From positions 235,224-272,652 of the forward strand of contig KB235926.1 in the NCBI GenBank assembly GCA_000332255.1: 37,429 nucleotides of DNA, read 5' to 3'. Below the pieces are notes generated by a model. That model saw only the letters and a program-made list of their open reading frames with translations. It did not search any database and had not been told where the DNA came from. This DNA comes from a cyanobacterium PCC 7702 (GTDB lineage: Bacteria > Cyanobacteriota > Cyanobacteriia > Cyanobacteriales > Nostocaceae). A program made the position numbers and the translations under genes. This document shows positions 18,498-27,068 of this stretch, piece after piece (position 1 is the stretch's first letter; the number at the start of each line of letters is the position of its first letter).

Positions 18498-18695
18498 AAA
18501 AAGAGAACAGCAAATTAATAGGTATTATCAATCTTAACCGATAGATATCCTTGCACAATGAATCGGTATAGTAATTTGATAATTTTTGCTGAGTAATAAT
18601 TGTCTAATCTTCCCTAAATAATTATCAATTATTAACAACTTTGATCTCGATGTTTATAATAGGCTTATCTAAATTTATTTTTAATTTTATTGCTT

Positions 18696-19559
18696 GTGAA
18701 ATTAATCAGAAAAAAAAGTATTTTCCTTGCTCTTGTTGCCTTGATTGTTTTTACTTTAGTAGCAAGTACTGGAAATCCCCGCTATCTCCAAAGCCAAGAT
18801 CGCCAGCCAATGAAAAATTGCTGGATTGCTGGTTCTGCAGTTAAGCCCGAACATCTAGTCGGATTTTGCACAAATCTAACCAAGTTGAATATCTCCTCAC
18901 TCACTGCCAACTTGAATTTGTCTGCCAAAGAGCGTTTTCTGGCAGCAATTCAAAGCAAGTTACCAATCGTGCCACCTGCAGGCAATTACGAATACATTTT
19001 ACTGCGTGCATACGGTGCTGCCTTCATCAATCCCAATCCAGAAATTAAACTACCACCAAAGATTGTTTTTGCTGACGACAAGGAAGTAAAAGCTTTTCAA
19101 GCTACCCTAACAATGGGGAAAGTAAATAATACTAATGACTGTTATTTACAAAAAGCAGCAGCAAATGCTTTCAATCGGGCTAAAGCACAAGTGGCGATCG
19201 CTTTGAAATCTGGTTACGGTGCTAGTGATTGTACTCGCGATTTTGCTACTAATTTAAGATTCTGGAGAAAATACGCTCATAATAAAACTTTGGAAAAAAT
19301 CAAAGAAGGAAAGGAAACAAAAATTCTTGGCATAGTAGCACCTCCAGGAGCATCACAACATCTTTGGGGATTGGCCATTGATTTACAGGTAACAAACGCA
19401 AAACAAAAACAGGCTTTATATCAAAATGGCTGGTTTCAGACTGTAGAAGACGACATACCTCATTGGACTTACCTGGGTGAACTCCTTGATAAATTGGCTG
19501 AGTTAGGATTGCAAAATAAAGTTGTCAGGGGAGCCAGCTATTGGGTGACACCACTTTAG
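18696..19559 (+). CDS. D-alanyl-D-alanine carboxypeptidase family protein (peptidase M15, VanY-like)
   Basis: This exported zinc peptidase of about 287 residues likely trims peptidoglycan stem peptides. An N-terminal hydrophobic signal or anchor (IFLALVALIVFTLVAS, about 8-23) is present. The catalytic domain lies at the C-terminus. Its zinc motif SQHLWGLAIDLQV gives the family pattern SxHxxGxAxD, and PHWTYLGE supplies the second His followed by Trp. The start is uncertain: GTG at 18696 (MKLIRKK) or TTG at 18690; there is no ATG nearby. It lies divergent to mnmG and upstream of the M48 protease, two envelope enzymes in a row. Confidence 0.82.
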   Translation: MKLIRKKSIFLALVALIVFTLVASTGNPRYLQSQDRQPMKNCWIAGSAVKPEHLVGFCTNLTKLNISSLTANLNLSAKERFLAAIQSKLPIVPPAGNYEYILLRAYGAAFINPNPEIKLPPKIVFADDKEVKAFQATLTMGKVNNTNDCYLQKAAANAFNRAKAQVAIALKSGYGASDCTRDFATNLRFWRKYAHNKTLEKIKEGKETKILGIVAPPGASQHLWGLAIDLQVTNAKQKQALYQNGWFQTVEDDIPHWTYLGELLDKLAELGLQNKVVRGASYWVTPL

Positions 19560-19940
19560 CAAAAATAACTACAGATATCTTGGTTTAAAAGTCTTCTACT
19601 TGGGATATAAAAATTTTCTATTGCAGTCTGTATTTAGCTAATTTTATCTCAACTAGCAACCGTAAATATTCATTTTTTATCTTGACGATCACCTAAGCTT
19701 TAGCTAAAACTCCATCCCGAGAATGAAGCTTTGGTATTGAATAATCCTGACACAGAAACTTATCTTATAATAAGAAGGAAAGCAAGAATTTGGATAATTG
19801 ATTTTAACGATGGGGAAACGCTCATTGTAGGGGACGAACAACCAAGAGGGTAGAAATAAGAAATATAGAGGAGATGGGGCATTTTAATTGCTGCGAAAAT
19901 CGCCATTACTTTATTAGTGTTTCTTTTAACTTTGAATATC
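19560..19940. other. Intergenic gap of about 380 bases
   Basis: No credible gene on either strand. A short piece near 19825-19855 (GTAGGGGACGAACAACCAAG) resembles the GGGACGAACAACC elements scattered through cyanobacterial genomes. The promoter of the M48 protease gene should be here. Confidence 0.4.
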
Positions 19941-20705
19941 ATGAATTTCCGTTTCCCTCAGAAATTAAATAAAACTCTTTCTTTTACTCTTGGTGTGGGA
20001 ATAGTTATCAGCGTAGGAGTATCTGCTCCCAGACCAGCTAGTGCTATCCCATTGCAAGACTTAATCATTCCCGGGATTCGTTATTTCGAGCTTTATAATT
20101 TGTCAACAAAAGATAAGATTGCCTTAGGTCGCGAGATAGACGAGCAAGTGCGCAATCACTACAAAGTCAGCAGCAATGCTTACGTAACTAGGGTGGGTCA
20201 GCGGGTAGCCTCAGCCAGCGATTGTTCTCAAATTCCTTTTAAATTCTATGTAGTTCAAGATAAAAGTATTAATGCCTTTTCGACTACAGGAGGTTATGTC
20301 TACGTAAATACGGGTTTATTACAAGCGGTGGATAATGAAGACCAGCTTGCTGCCGTATTAGGACATGAAATCGGTCATATTTGTAATAATGACTTAGTTA
20401 ACAAACTCAGACAAACGCAACTTGTTCAAGGTGTAGTTTCACTTGCTGGCTTAAGTCGCAGTCAGTTAGCAGCCCTAGCTTACAAAGTTGCTGTCGATTT
20501 ACCCAACAGTCGTGAAGCTGAATTTAATGCCGATGCAAAGGGGTTAGAGTACATAACACGAGCAGGGTACGATCCCAAGGCCATGCCTGCTTTCTTAAGA
20601 AAATTGCTTAACCAGCCCTCTGTACCAACATTTTTAAGCGATCACCCGGGAGCACGAGAGCGAATTGCTGTTTTAGAAAAGAAAATTGCTAGCAGTCGCC
20701 GGTAA
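19941..20705 (+). CDS. M48 family metalloprotease
   Basis: This 254-residue exported zinc protease has a signal peptide (1-34, ending PRPASAIPL). The catalytic motif HEIGH lies in LAAVLGHEIGHICNND (about 140-145), and the third zinc ligand Glu is in NSREAEFNADAKGLEYI. Other family features are FYVVQDKSINAFSTTGGYVYV and the C-terminal LSDHPGARERIAVLEKKI. It is similar to BepA/LoiP-type periplasmic proteases, which take part in outer-membrane protein quality control; that role is from the family. The ATG at 19941 gives MNFRFPQ directly before the signal sequence. A GTG at 19917 would add eight residues with no support. Confidence 0.9.
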   Translation: MNFRFPQKLNKTLSFTLGVGIVISVGVSAPRPASAIPLQDLIIPGIRYFELYNLSTKDKIALGREIDEQVRNHYKVSSNAYVTRVGQRVASASDCSQIPFKFYVVQDKSINAFSTTGGYVYVNTGLLQAVDNEDQLAAVLGHEIGHICNNDLVNKLRQTQLVQGVVSLAGLSRSQLAALAYKVAVDLPNSREAEFNADAKGLEYITRAGYDPKAMPAFLRKLLNQPSVPTFLSDHPGARERIAVLEKKIASSRR

Positions 20706-20792
20706 AATGCTTGAATTTGGGTTGCTAGTACTCCATCCATTGCAGGGTGGGGTGTTATTTTTGGTTTATTATATTAGCAACTTTTATTTTTC

Positions 20793-20866
20793 TGGCTCAG
20801 GTGTGATTCGAACACACGACCTAGGGCTTATGAGTCCCCCGCTCTAACCGACTGAGCTACTGAGCC
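20793..20866 (-). tRNA. tRNA-Met (CAU), elongator type
   Basis: The minus strand folds as a tRNA. The acceptor stem is GGCTCAG/CTGAGCC, the D arm GCTC-AGTCGGTTA-GAGC, the anticodon loop CTCATAA with anticodon CAT, and the T arm GTGTG-TTCGAAT-CACAC. A discriminator A is encoded and CCA is not. The G1-C72 pair and overall resemblance to elongator tRNA-Met argue against the initiator. The anticodon stem pairs GGGGA with GCCCT, which leaves an A-G mismatch at the loop-closing position 31-39. Confidence 0.93.
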
Positions 20867-20940
20867 GAACTTTTCTCACTAATTTTTAAATATAACATAC
20901 AAGTTTGATTATAGTAAACTACTAGCGACGAGGAATTGAG

Positions 20941-20969
20941 AAAAACAAAAGAGGGAGTTTATCTCCCTC
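20941..20969 (-). terminator. Rho-independent terminator of the LysM-M23 peptidase gene
   Basis: GAGGGAG (20951-20957) pairs with CTCCCTC (20963-20969) around a five-base loop. Read on the minus strand, the stem is followed by TTTTGTTTTT. It lies 38 bases past the stop of the gene at 21008. Confidence 0.85.
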
Positions 20970-21007
20970 ACAAGCAAAGGAACCATTTCGTAGCAGGTAG
21001 TGACAAA

Positions 21008-23329
21008 TTACAAGCGCGCCTGCTGTGGTAAGAAAGCTATTGGGTTCACTGCTCCCTTACCCGGGGGGTGGATTTCAAAATGGCTGTGGGGACCGGTACT
21101 AAAGCCCGTACTACCCATCAAAGCAATAGTATCACCTTGATGCACGAACTGGCCGGGTCGTACTAGGATTTTGCTGTTGTGAGCGTAGCGAGTCAGGCTG
21201 CCATCAGGATGGCGAATATCCACAAGGTTACCATAGCCACCTGAATTCCATCCTGCTTTTTCTACAACACCGTCAGCTGATGCATAAATTGGCGTACCAG
21301 TTCCGTTAGCGATATCGATACCTTTGTGCATTCGTCCCCAGCGCATGCCAAATCCTGAGGTGAGAACACCTTTAGCCGGCCAAATGTAACCTGTGGATGT
21401 CGGTGTAATTTCCTCGATTGGTTTGGGCAAATACGTGTCAACTGCCGCTAACGGTGGTAATTCTGGAGAAACTTGGCTTCCTCGTTTGATACCAAAAGAT
21501 TGAGAGGTATCTATATCCATGGGTGGTGTTGCCACCTTAGTATTTCGGTTAACCTGGAACTCAGGATTAACTGGTTCGTTTTTCGGTCGGGTAGCGCGGA
21601 AATTTGGTTTGACAGGTTGATTAGTGTATCTAGAGGTGAGTGGTTGAGGAACGGGAATTGGCACTGCCATTGGCTTCGGGTCGCTAACCGGAGTTGGTAC
21701 AGGTACTTTGGCTGGTTCCGGGACAGTAATTGGAATTGCCACATTACTATTGTTGTTGGTCTTTTCCACCACCACAGGATTCCCAGATTGTTGGGCACGG
21801 TATTTTGCCCGCAATTTTTCTATTTCCTCTTGTAAGCTGCGCAGACTTTGATTGTTGTTGGTCGTTTTTGTTTTAATAATATTATTCTGTTGCTTGGCCA
21901 GGTGTGTTTCGATAACTGCTTTGGGTATTGGACTATCACCACCTATACCTTCTGTGCTGTTGGTGTTGCTGGCAACTACCCAGTTTATGGAAGTTTGCTT
22001 TGTGTTGACTGTAGTCTGGTTATTTGTCTGCAGTGAGGTGTTAACTAGAGAAATGCTCTTACTAGCAATGGCTAAATCGTTACTGTTGTTATTGTTAATT
22101 TTGGTAGTATTGCTTAAGTTGGCAACTGGAGAATCACTTGCTGCAGGTAAGGAGTTAGAAGTACTGCTTACTTTGGCTGTGGGAATTACCAACTTTTGTG
22201 CGATTTGCAGTTGGTTGGGATTGGCAAGACGATTGACTTTAACTAATTCTGAGATGGAAGTACCGTATGCTCTTGCGATCGCTGCTAGCGTGTCGCCTGG
22301 CTTAACCCGGTAATCGATTGTGGTTGAGTTTTCTGCAGACGCTGGTACAGCCAGCGTGGGTTGAGTTACAGGCGTTGTCGGTGCAACTGCTGTCGACTGA
22401 GTTACAGGCGTTGTCGGCGCAACTGCTGTCGTTGGTACTGTTACTGAGGTAGATTCCTTGGCTGTTGTTTTTCCTTTTAGCCTAGAAATCAAGTTGGCTT
22501 TGCTGCTATCAGTTTGTTTTTCCGACTGCTGTGTCAGACTGCTAGTTGCAGTTACTTGCGGGCTTTCTTCAGCTACTTTCTGTAAAAAAGATGTATTTTC
22601 AGTAATTTGTGACAATCCTTGAACTTTGCGAGAGCGCAATTCTAACAAACTAGCTCTTAAGCGATCGGATTTTTCCTGTAAACGGTTGAGAGCGTATTCC
22701 TGTTGTGCTTTAAGTTGAGCTTTAACTTCACTGCTAACAGTGTTGGTTGTATTTAGAGATTGAGACGAAACTGGTGTAAATGTAGTCTGATTCTCAGCAG
22801 TGGTGTCGTTTTTGGCAAATCTTGGCTCCTTTTCTTCCTGCTTTGTGACTTTTTGTAGGTTAGTAGTTGCTGAGGAAATGCTGTATTTGTTGACTAATGG
22901 AGGAGTGCTCGGTACTGGTACAGGTATTGTAGCTCGTACAGGCTGCCATTGTCCTCCAAACCCGGGTACTTGTGAAGTTGCTGTTGGTTCCATCAAGACA
23001 GGATTTTCTGGCTGGCTTGTTGTAGAAACAGCTTTGGCATGCCAATAGTGGGTGGGAGCTAATTTCAACTGGTCTGTGTCAGCAGCAGCAGGAATTGTTG
23101 AGGTTGTATTTTGGTTACCTACGGGTTCTGCTGCAAGGGCTCGATCGCTTTGTCGAGTCACCAAAAGGCTGGTTGCTCCCATGGAAATTGCCAGACCAAT
23201 CATGGCAGCTTTTGTTGGTACCCGATGGTGAATTCGTGGATTAACTGCGTTGTGCTGTTCCACCGAGACATCCTTGCTTTGGGTGTTTTTTAGCACAGCC
23301 TTTTTTTTGTTTTTCAATGCTCGTTTCAA
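21008..23329 (-). CDS. LysM and M23 domain peptidoglycan hydrolase (NlpD/EnvC-like)
   Basis: This large envelope protein of 773 residues probably binds and cleaves peptidoglycan or activates amidases. A basic N-terminus and one membrane segment (about 38-66, AAMIGLAISMGATSLL) are followed by long Ser/Thr/Pro/Gln-rich low-complexity stretches and a helical stretch (about 208-238). One LysM repeat (about 340-385, VKPGDTLAAIARAYG to QKLVIP) follows, and then the C-terminal M23 domain (about 650-765). The zinc and catalytic residues of M23 are visible in RMHKGIDIA (His, Asp) and GPHSHFEIH (HxH). A 12-residue repeat occurs just before the LysM. The gene has a long leader upstream and a terminator downstream. 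Confidence 0.92.
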   Translation of the reverse strand: MKRALKNKKKAVLKNTQSKDVSVEQHNAVNPRIHHRVPTKAAMIGLAISMGATSLLVTRQSDRALAAEPVGNQNTTSTIPAAADTDQLKLAPTHYWHAKAVSTTSQPENPVLMEPTATSQVPGFGGQWQPVRATIPVPVPSTPPLVNKYSISSATTNLQKVTKQEEKEPRFAKNDTTAENQTTFTPVSSQSLNTTNTVSSEVKAQLKAQQEYALNRLQEKSDRLRASLLELRSRKVQGLSQITENTSFLQKVAEESPQVTATSSLTQQSEKQTDSSKANLISRLKGKTTAKESTSVTVPTTAVAPTTPVTQSTAVAPTTPVTQPTLAVPASAENSTTIDYRVKPGDTLAAIARAYGTSISELVKVNRLANPNQLQIAQKLVIPTAKVSSTSNSLPAASDSPVANLSNTTKINNNNSNDLAIASKSISLVNTSLQTNNQTTVNTKQTSINWVVASNTNSTEGIGGDSPIPKAVIETHLAKQQNNIIKTKTTNNNQSLRSLQEEIEKLRAKYRAQQSGNPVVVEKTNNNSNVAIPITVPEPAKVPVPTPVSDPKPMAVPIPVPQPLTSRYTNQPVKPNFRATRPKNEPVNPEFQVNRNTKVATPPMDIDTSQSFGIKRGSQVSPELPPLAAVDTYLPKPIEEITPTSTGYIWPAKGVLTSGFGMRWGRMHKGIDIANGTGTPIYASADGVVEKAGWNSGGYGNLVDIRHPDGSLTRYAHNSKILVRPGQFVHQGDTIALMGSTGFSTGPHSHFEIHPPGKGAVNPIAFLPQQARL
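22362..22432. repeat. 36-bp tandem duplication inside the LysM-M23 gene
   Basis: Two nearly identical 36-base units (22362-22397 and 22398-22432) encode two copies of a Thr/Pro-rich 12-residue unit with the core VAPTTPVTQ. They keep the frame and lengthen the linker before LysM, so they are likely a tolerated slippage product. Confidence 0.8.
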
Positions 23330-24098
23330 AGACGACCTCCTATGAACACTAGCGCTTAACTGACCTCGATCATTTTGGTCGGGTACTAGTCACTGATGAT
23401 CTGGATCGTATGCAACTGTAGATCTAGATCACACTTTTCAGAGATACTTAGGCAAGATTAACTTGCTTCTCTGATTTAGACAAGTTTAATTTTTTTAAAT
23501 TTTGTAAAAATTAATTTTTACCCTTCACTTGTCTTGTCGATCCTCACAACCTTCAACAATCTCTGGTCAGTTGTTTGTTAGACTTAAGTTCCGCTGCAAA
23601 AAACAAAGTTGAGGAACATGCCTCACCTGTTTTTTTTAGCCCGTAAATACTTCTGTGGCAAGGAGGAATTTCTTGGATGGCTTTACCTTTGTTTGCTCTG
23701 CTTAAGGATTTTTTGCCTGGTCCGCCTTCCCAACAGGAGACTTTAAGTTGATTATTCCCCAAAAGACAACCGTACAAACTTTCAGGCACTTTTGTACTCC
23801 TAAGACCTAGCCAACAGCCTGTACCTTCTCCAAATGCTTGATCTGACAAAATTTCAAGTTTTTTGTTCCCTTTTGGGGAAAAATCCAATTCAAGAAAATC
23901 TATCGTTTGTTGTACCCTTAACCTAATTTCTTATATACAAATTTCTTATACTATCTCGCCAGTATTCTAAGTATTTTTAACTACATTTTGCCAAAAATTT
24001 TTAAATTACGTGTGGTTCTTAACAAGAATTTTAATCATCTCTTACGTGTTTTCTAGTAATAAATAAAACAAAAAAAATAAAAAAATTAGTGAATATGC
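23330..24098 (-). promoter_or_regulatory. Long structured-looking leader upstream of the LysM-M23 gene
   Basis: This 770-base region separates the peptidase gene from trmL. On the minus strand, TTCCCCAAAAG (reverse of 23870-23880) is exactly complementary to CTTTTGGGGAA (reverse of 23755-23765), 104 bases later. Nested inside is a second hairpin (GTACAAA/TTTGTAC, 23772-23797). Closer to the gene, TGAGG/CCTCA near 23605-23620 and an 18-base palindrome (23504-23521) occur. The same stretch is open for 111 codons (23553-23888, TTG start), but the product has no recognisable domain. I favour a structured 5' untranslated region. The hallmark GACAGCTAAC of the ydaO/c-di-AMP riboswitch is absent. 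Confidence 0.4.
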
Positions 24099-24572
24099 TT
24101 AATTAAGCGCTTTTTGGAGGTTGCCTAATTGACGATAAGCTTCAAACAAGCCCACTGCAACACTGACAGAGAGATTTAGGCTGCGCACCTGAGGTTGGCT
24201 CATGGGAATATAAAGGGTTGCATCGCAAGCAGACAGAACGGCTGAGGGCAAACCTGTGGTTTCGCTACCAAATAACAACCAGTCACTGTCTTGAAATTCG
24301 AAGTTTGTATAGTTAAAACTACCGTTGACGCTAAATCCCAACCATCTTCCTCCGCGTTGCTGATGTAGGGTTTTAAAAGCTTCTAAATTTTGGTGATAGT
24401 GCAGCTTCACGTAAGGCCAGTAATCCAAGCCAGCTCTTTTGAGATAGCGATCGCTGATTTCAAATCCCAGCGGACCCACCAAATGTAATTCTGTACCTGT
24501 GGCAGCGCAGGTACGAGCTATATTACCTGTATTGGGGGGTATTTGGGGATGGATTAAAACTACTTGAGGCAT
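24099..24572 (-). CDS. trmL: tRNA (cytidine(34)-2'-O)-methyltransferase
   Basis: This SPOUT-class enzyme of 157 residues methylates the ribose of the wobble base of leucine tRNAs. Family motifs: HPQIPPNTGNIARTCAATG (7-25), HLVGPLGFEISD, WLLFGSETTGLP and the knot region YIPMSQPQVRSLNLSVSVAVGLFEAYRQL near the C-terminus, which forms the AdoMet site. The length matches the minimal TrmL/YibK form without an RNA-binding extension. It stands alone, with a 770-base gap downstream and gshA upstream. Confidence 0.93.
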   Translation of the reverse strand: MPQVVLIHPQIPPNTGNIARTCAATGTELHLVGPLGFEISDRYLKRAGLDYWPYVKLHYHQNLEAFKTLHQQRGGRWLGFSVNGSFNYTNFEFQDSDWLLFGSETTGLPSAVLSACDATLYIPMSQPQVRSLNLSVSVAVGLFEAYRQLGNLQKALN

Positions 24573-24779
24573 TTGCAGCCACTTTACCGTCTCTTGACAA
24601 TGAATGTATAAATTGTTTCAACCTTCTCTTCCAGTCAGGAGGTTGCTATAGTTTTTTTTAATAACTACTAAATTACCACAATCTATTAGAAATTTAAAAC
24701 AAATTAGATTATTCTCTCCCACAAGAGAGAGTAAAAATACTTTCGGTTTTACAAATTAAGTTATGATAGTTGAGATGGA

Positions 24780-25916
24780 CTATGCTACTAAAGAAGAGCA
24801 CAACTTTTCTTCTAGTTCTACTTCTCGCTTTTGAACAGCACTAATAGCTTGAATAATGGTATCGCGAACGCTGAAACCAACTGCATGTAGTTGCAGCCAT
24901 TGTTGAGCTTCATTGCCTTCACAGAGAATTTTTTGTAAAGGGGAAAGAAAGCAGTTGAAACCGTAGCGCTTGGCTAGCGGCCAAACTTGCTGATACAGTT
25001 CGTCTATCCAGTCTCGGGCCAAGATCTTTCTGCCATCTTGCCAGTGTATTAACTGGGAATCAAGGCTAGAGGTAGCGGCTGCAATTTCGTTAGCTGTGGT
25101 GAGAGCGATGAGTTCCTCGGCGCAGAAAGTACTTTGAGTTAACGGATCGAGCTCGGGACTTTCTATTAATTGCAAAATACGGGCTTCTAGCAAGGCGGTA
25201 ATTGCTAACAAAGCCACAGGATCTGTGACTAAATCGCAAATTCGCAATTCCAGGCGATTGAGGTCGTAAGGACGGCGATCGCCGTTTGGTCGCACCGAAC
25301 TCCACAAATGGCGCACGTTTTGCATTGTTCCTGCTGCTAGTTGTTGTTCCACCCACTCAATATGATGGGCGTGGCTAACAAATAAGGGAACACTAGCAGG
25401 CGTGTGGGGGAAAATGTGCCAGCGGGTAGAATGGTAGCCGGTTGCTTTTCCATCCAAAAAAGGGGAAGAGGCACTCAAAGCCAGAAATAATGGTGCTTCT
25501 ACTCGTATCAACCTGCACGCCCGCATTAATAATTCCGGGTCACTGATGCCAACATTGATATGAACGCTGGCAGTAACTACCCTAGTGCCGTAGGTTCGCT
25601 CTATAAAGTCATGATAGGGATTTGTAGGATCGGAGCGAAAAAAGCGATCGCTTCCTCCCAAAGACAAGGTACTGCCTGGAATCAAGGTATAATTGCCTAA
25701 GTGTTTGAGATATTCCCGTAATTTCAGACGGGGACGCAACAAAGCACACAACAAGTCTTCGTAGCTGCTCATGGGTGCGGTTGTGTATTCCACATTTCTG
25801 CTATCTGGTTCCCGCACGTACCCATCTAAAGACGCAGTAATTTTGTCGGAGAGACCAACAATATCACCGTTAGGCGTGCCAGTATACATTTCTATCTCAA
25901 AACCTTTCAACAGCAC
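24780..25916 (-). CDS. gshA: Glutamate-cysteine ligase, cyanobacterial type
   Basis: Catalyses the first step of glutathione synthesis. The 378-residue protein matches the cyanobacterial GCS2-like family: LLKGFEIEMYTGTPNGDIVG at the start, REPDSRNVEYTTAPM, LIPGSTLSLGG, VVTASVHINVGISDPE, FLDGKATGYHSTRW and RPYDLNRLELRICDLVTDP. I chose the GTG at 25916 because the conserved family start is directly there and AAGGAG precedes it. The frame also opens at a GTG at 26009, adding 31 residues without family support. The gene follows the HDAC-family gene on the same strand and is probably cotranscribed. Confidence 0.92.
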   Translation of the reverse strand: MLLKGFEIEMYTGTPNGDIVGLSDKITASLDGYVREPDSRNVEYTTAPMSSYEDLLCALLRPRLKLREYLKHLGNYTLIPGSTLSLGGSDRFFRSDPTNPYHDFIERTYGTRVVTASVHINVGISDPELLMRACRLIRVEAPLFLALSASSPFLDGKATGYHSTRWHIFPHTPASVPLFVSHAHHIEWVEQQLAAGTMQNVRHLWSSVRPNGDRRPYDLNRLELRICDLVTDPVALLAITALLEARILQLIESPELDPLTQSTFCAEELIALTTANEIAAATSSLDSQLIHWQDGRKILARDWIDELYQQVWPLAKRYGFNCFLSPLQKILCEGNEAQQWLQLHAVGFSVRDTIIQAISAVQKREVELEEKLCSSLVA

Positions 25917-26005
25917 TTTGTTAATTTCTCCTTGGCTCTCCTCATTTCTAAATTGTATCGTAGAGGCGCAGCAGCTTTCCGTAGGGTAGGAGACGACTTT
26001 CTGCT

Positions 26006-26923
26006 TCACAATCGAAACTGTCGATAAATTTCGCTAGCGGCTCGGTGGAGAAGAGAGTGACGGTAAACTAGGGCATCAAGGTCATCAGCATAACCACCAC
26101 CAATAACGCAGGCGACAGGAAAGCCAGCTGCTACGCAGGTACTGAGAACTTGCATTTCCCGGCGATAAATGCCAGTATCGGTAAGAGCTAATTTCCCCAG
26201 GCGATCGCTGATGTGAGGATCGACACCTGCGTCGTAGAAAACTAAATCTGGCCTGACAGCAGCCAACAAATCAGGGAGGTAATTTGCCAAAATTTGTAAA
26301 TAGGCATCATCTTCCATCCCCACAGGAAGAGCAACATCTAAATCACTTTGTTGTTTGGTACTGGGAAAATTTACTTCGCAGTGCATAGAAAAGGTAAAAA
26401 CACTGCTGTCATCTTGGAAAATAAAAGCAGTGCCGTCCCCTTGATGAACATCCAAATCTACTATAAGAATTTTTTCAACTAATCCGAGTTTTTGCAAGAC
26501 ACGACAGGCAATAGCGATATCGTTGAAAATACAAAAGCCAGAACCATAATTGGGAAAAGCATGATGCGTACCGCCAGCTGTGTTGCAAGCTAAGCCACAA
26601 TTGAGTGCTAGTTGGGCTGTGAGTATCGTACCACCCACTGCTACACGGGTGCGGTTTACTAACGCCGGACTCCAAGGTAAACCAATCCGCCGCTGTGCTT
26701 TGGGGTCGAGGGTTCCTTGGCAATATGCTTGCACGTACTGGGGAGTGTGAACTAACTCTATTAACTCTGCTTGGAGAAGTTGGGGAGTATGAAATTGATG
26801 AGAATAAGCGACTTCTTCAGCTAACAGCAGTTCGTAAAGTTTTCGAAATTTGGGCATGGGAAAGCGATGCCCTTGGGGCAAGGAAACGGTGTAATCTGGA
26901 TGATAAACCAGCGGTAAGTCCAT
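26006..26923 (-). CDS. Histone deacetylase family protein (AcuC/acetylpolyamine amidohydrolase-like)
   Basis: This zinc-dependent deacylase has about 305 residues. Active-site features are the tandem His in GGTHHAFPNYGSGFCIFND, the zinc ligands in VDLDVHQGDGT and FYDAGVDPH, and the catalytic Tyr in IGGGYADDLDALVYRH. Bacterial members act on acetyl-lysine, acetylated polyamines or other acyl amides; the substrate here is unknown. The ATG at 26923 (MDLPLVYHPDY) fits the family start, and an ATG at 26944 would add seven residues. Its stop overlaps the beginning of the open gshA frame, which suggests coupling with glutathione synthesis. Confidence 0.88.
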   Translation of the reverse strand: MDLPLVYHPDYTVSLPQGHRFPMPKFRKLYELLLAEEVAYSHQFHTPQLLQAELIELVHTPQYVQAYCQGTLDPKAQRRIGLPWSPALVNRTRVAVGGTILTAQLALNCGLACNTAGGTHHAFPNYGSGFCIFNDIAIACRVLQKLGLVEKILIVDLDVHQGDGTAFIFQDDSSVFTFSMHCEVNFPSTKQQSDLDVALPVGMEDDAYLQILANYLPDLLAAVRPDLVFYDAGVDPHISDRLGKLALTDTGIYRREMQVLSTCVAAGFPVACVIGGGYADDLDALVYRHSLLHRAASEIYRQFRL

Positions 26924-27068
26924 TTTGAAGCTCAAAGCAGGCAAACATAAATTAATGTAAAACTTCTGTTTGGAAATTTGCAGATGTAATTAGTAATAAT
27001 GTGGTGTTTGGATGTAGCTGCTCGAGCTCAGGGTGGAATTACCCACCCTAACAAAATTCAATTAGATA

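Noticed and set aside
19760-19942. 60-codon minus-strand frame upstream of the M48 gene
   Set aside because: No recognisable motif, AT-rich, and it would occupy the promoter region of the M48 gene.
20793-20866. tRNA-fMet or tRNA-Ile2 with the same CAU anticodon
   Set aside because: The acceptor stem and arms match elongator tRNA-Met. Initiator tRNAs lack the 1-72 pair, while this gene has G1-C72.
21473-22313. Plus-strand open frames opposite the LysM-M23 gene
   Set aside because: They are the complement of low-complexity Ser/Thr/Asn codons in the real gene, which leave few stops on the other strand.
23330-23888. A ydaO (c-di-AMP) riboswitch upstream of the M23 peptidase
   Set aside because: The gene context fits, but the conserved GACAGCTAAC segment and the flanking core are not present on the minus strand.
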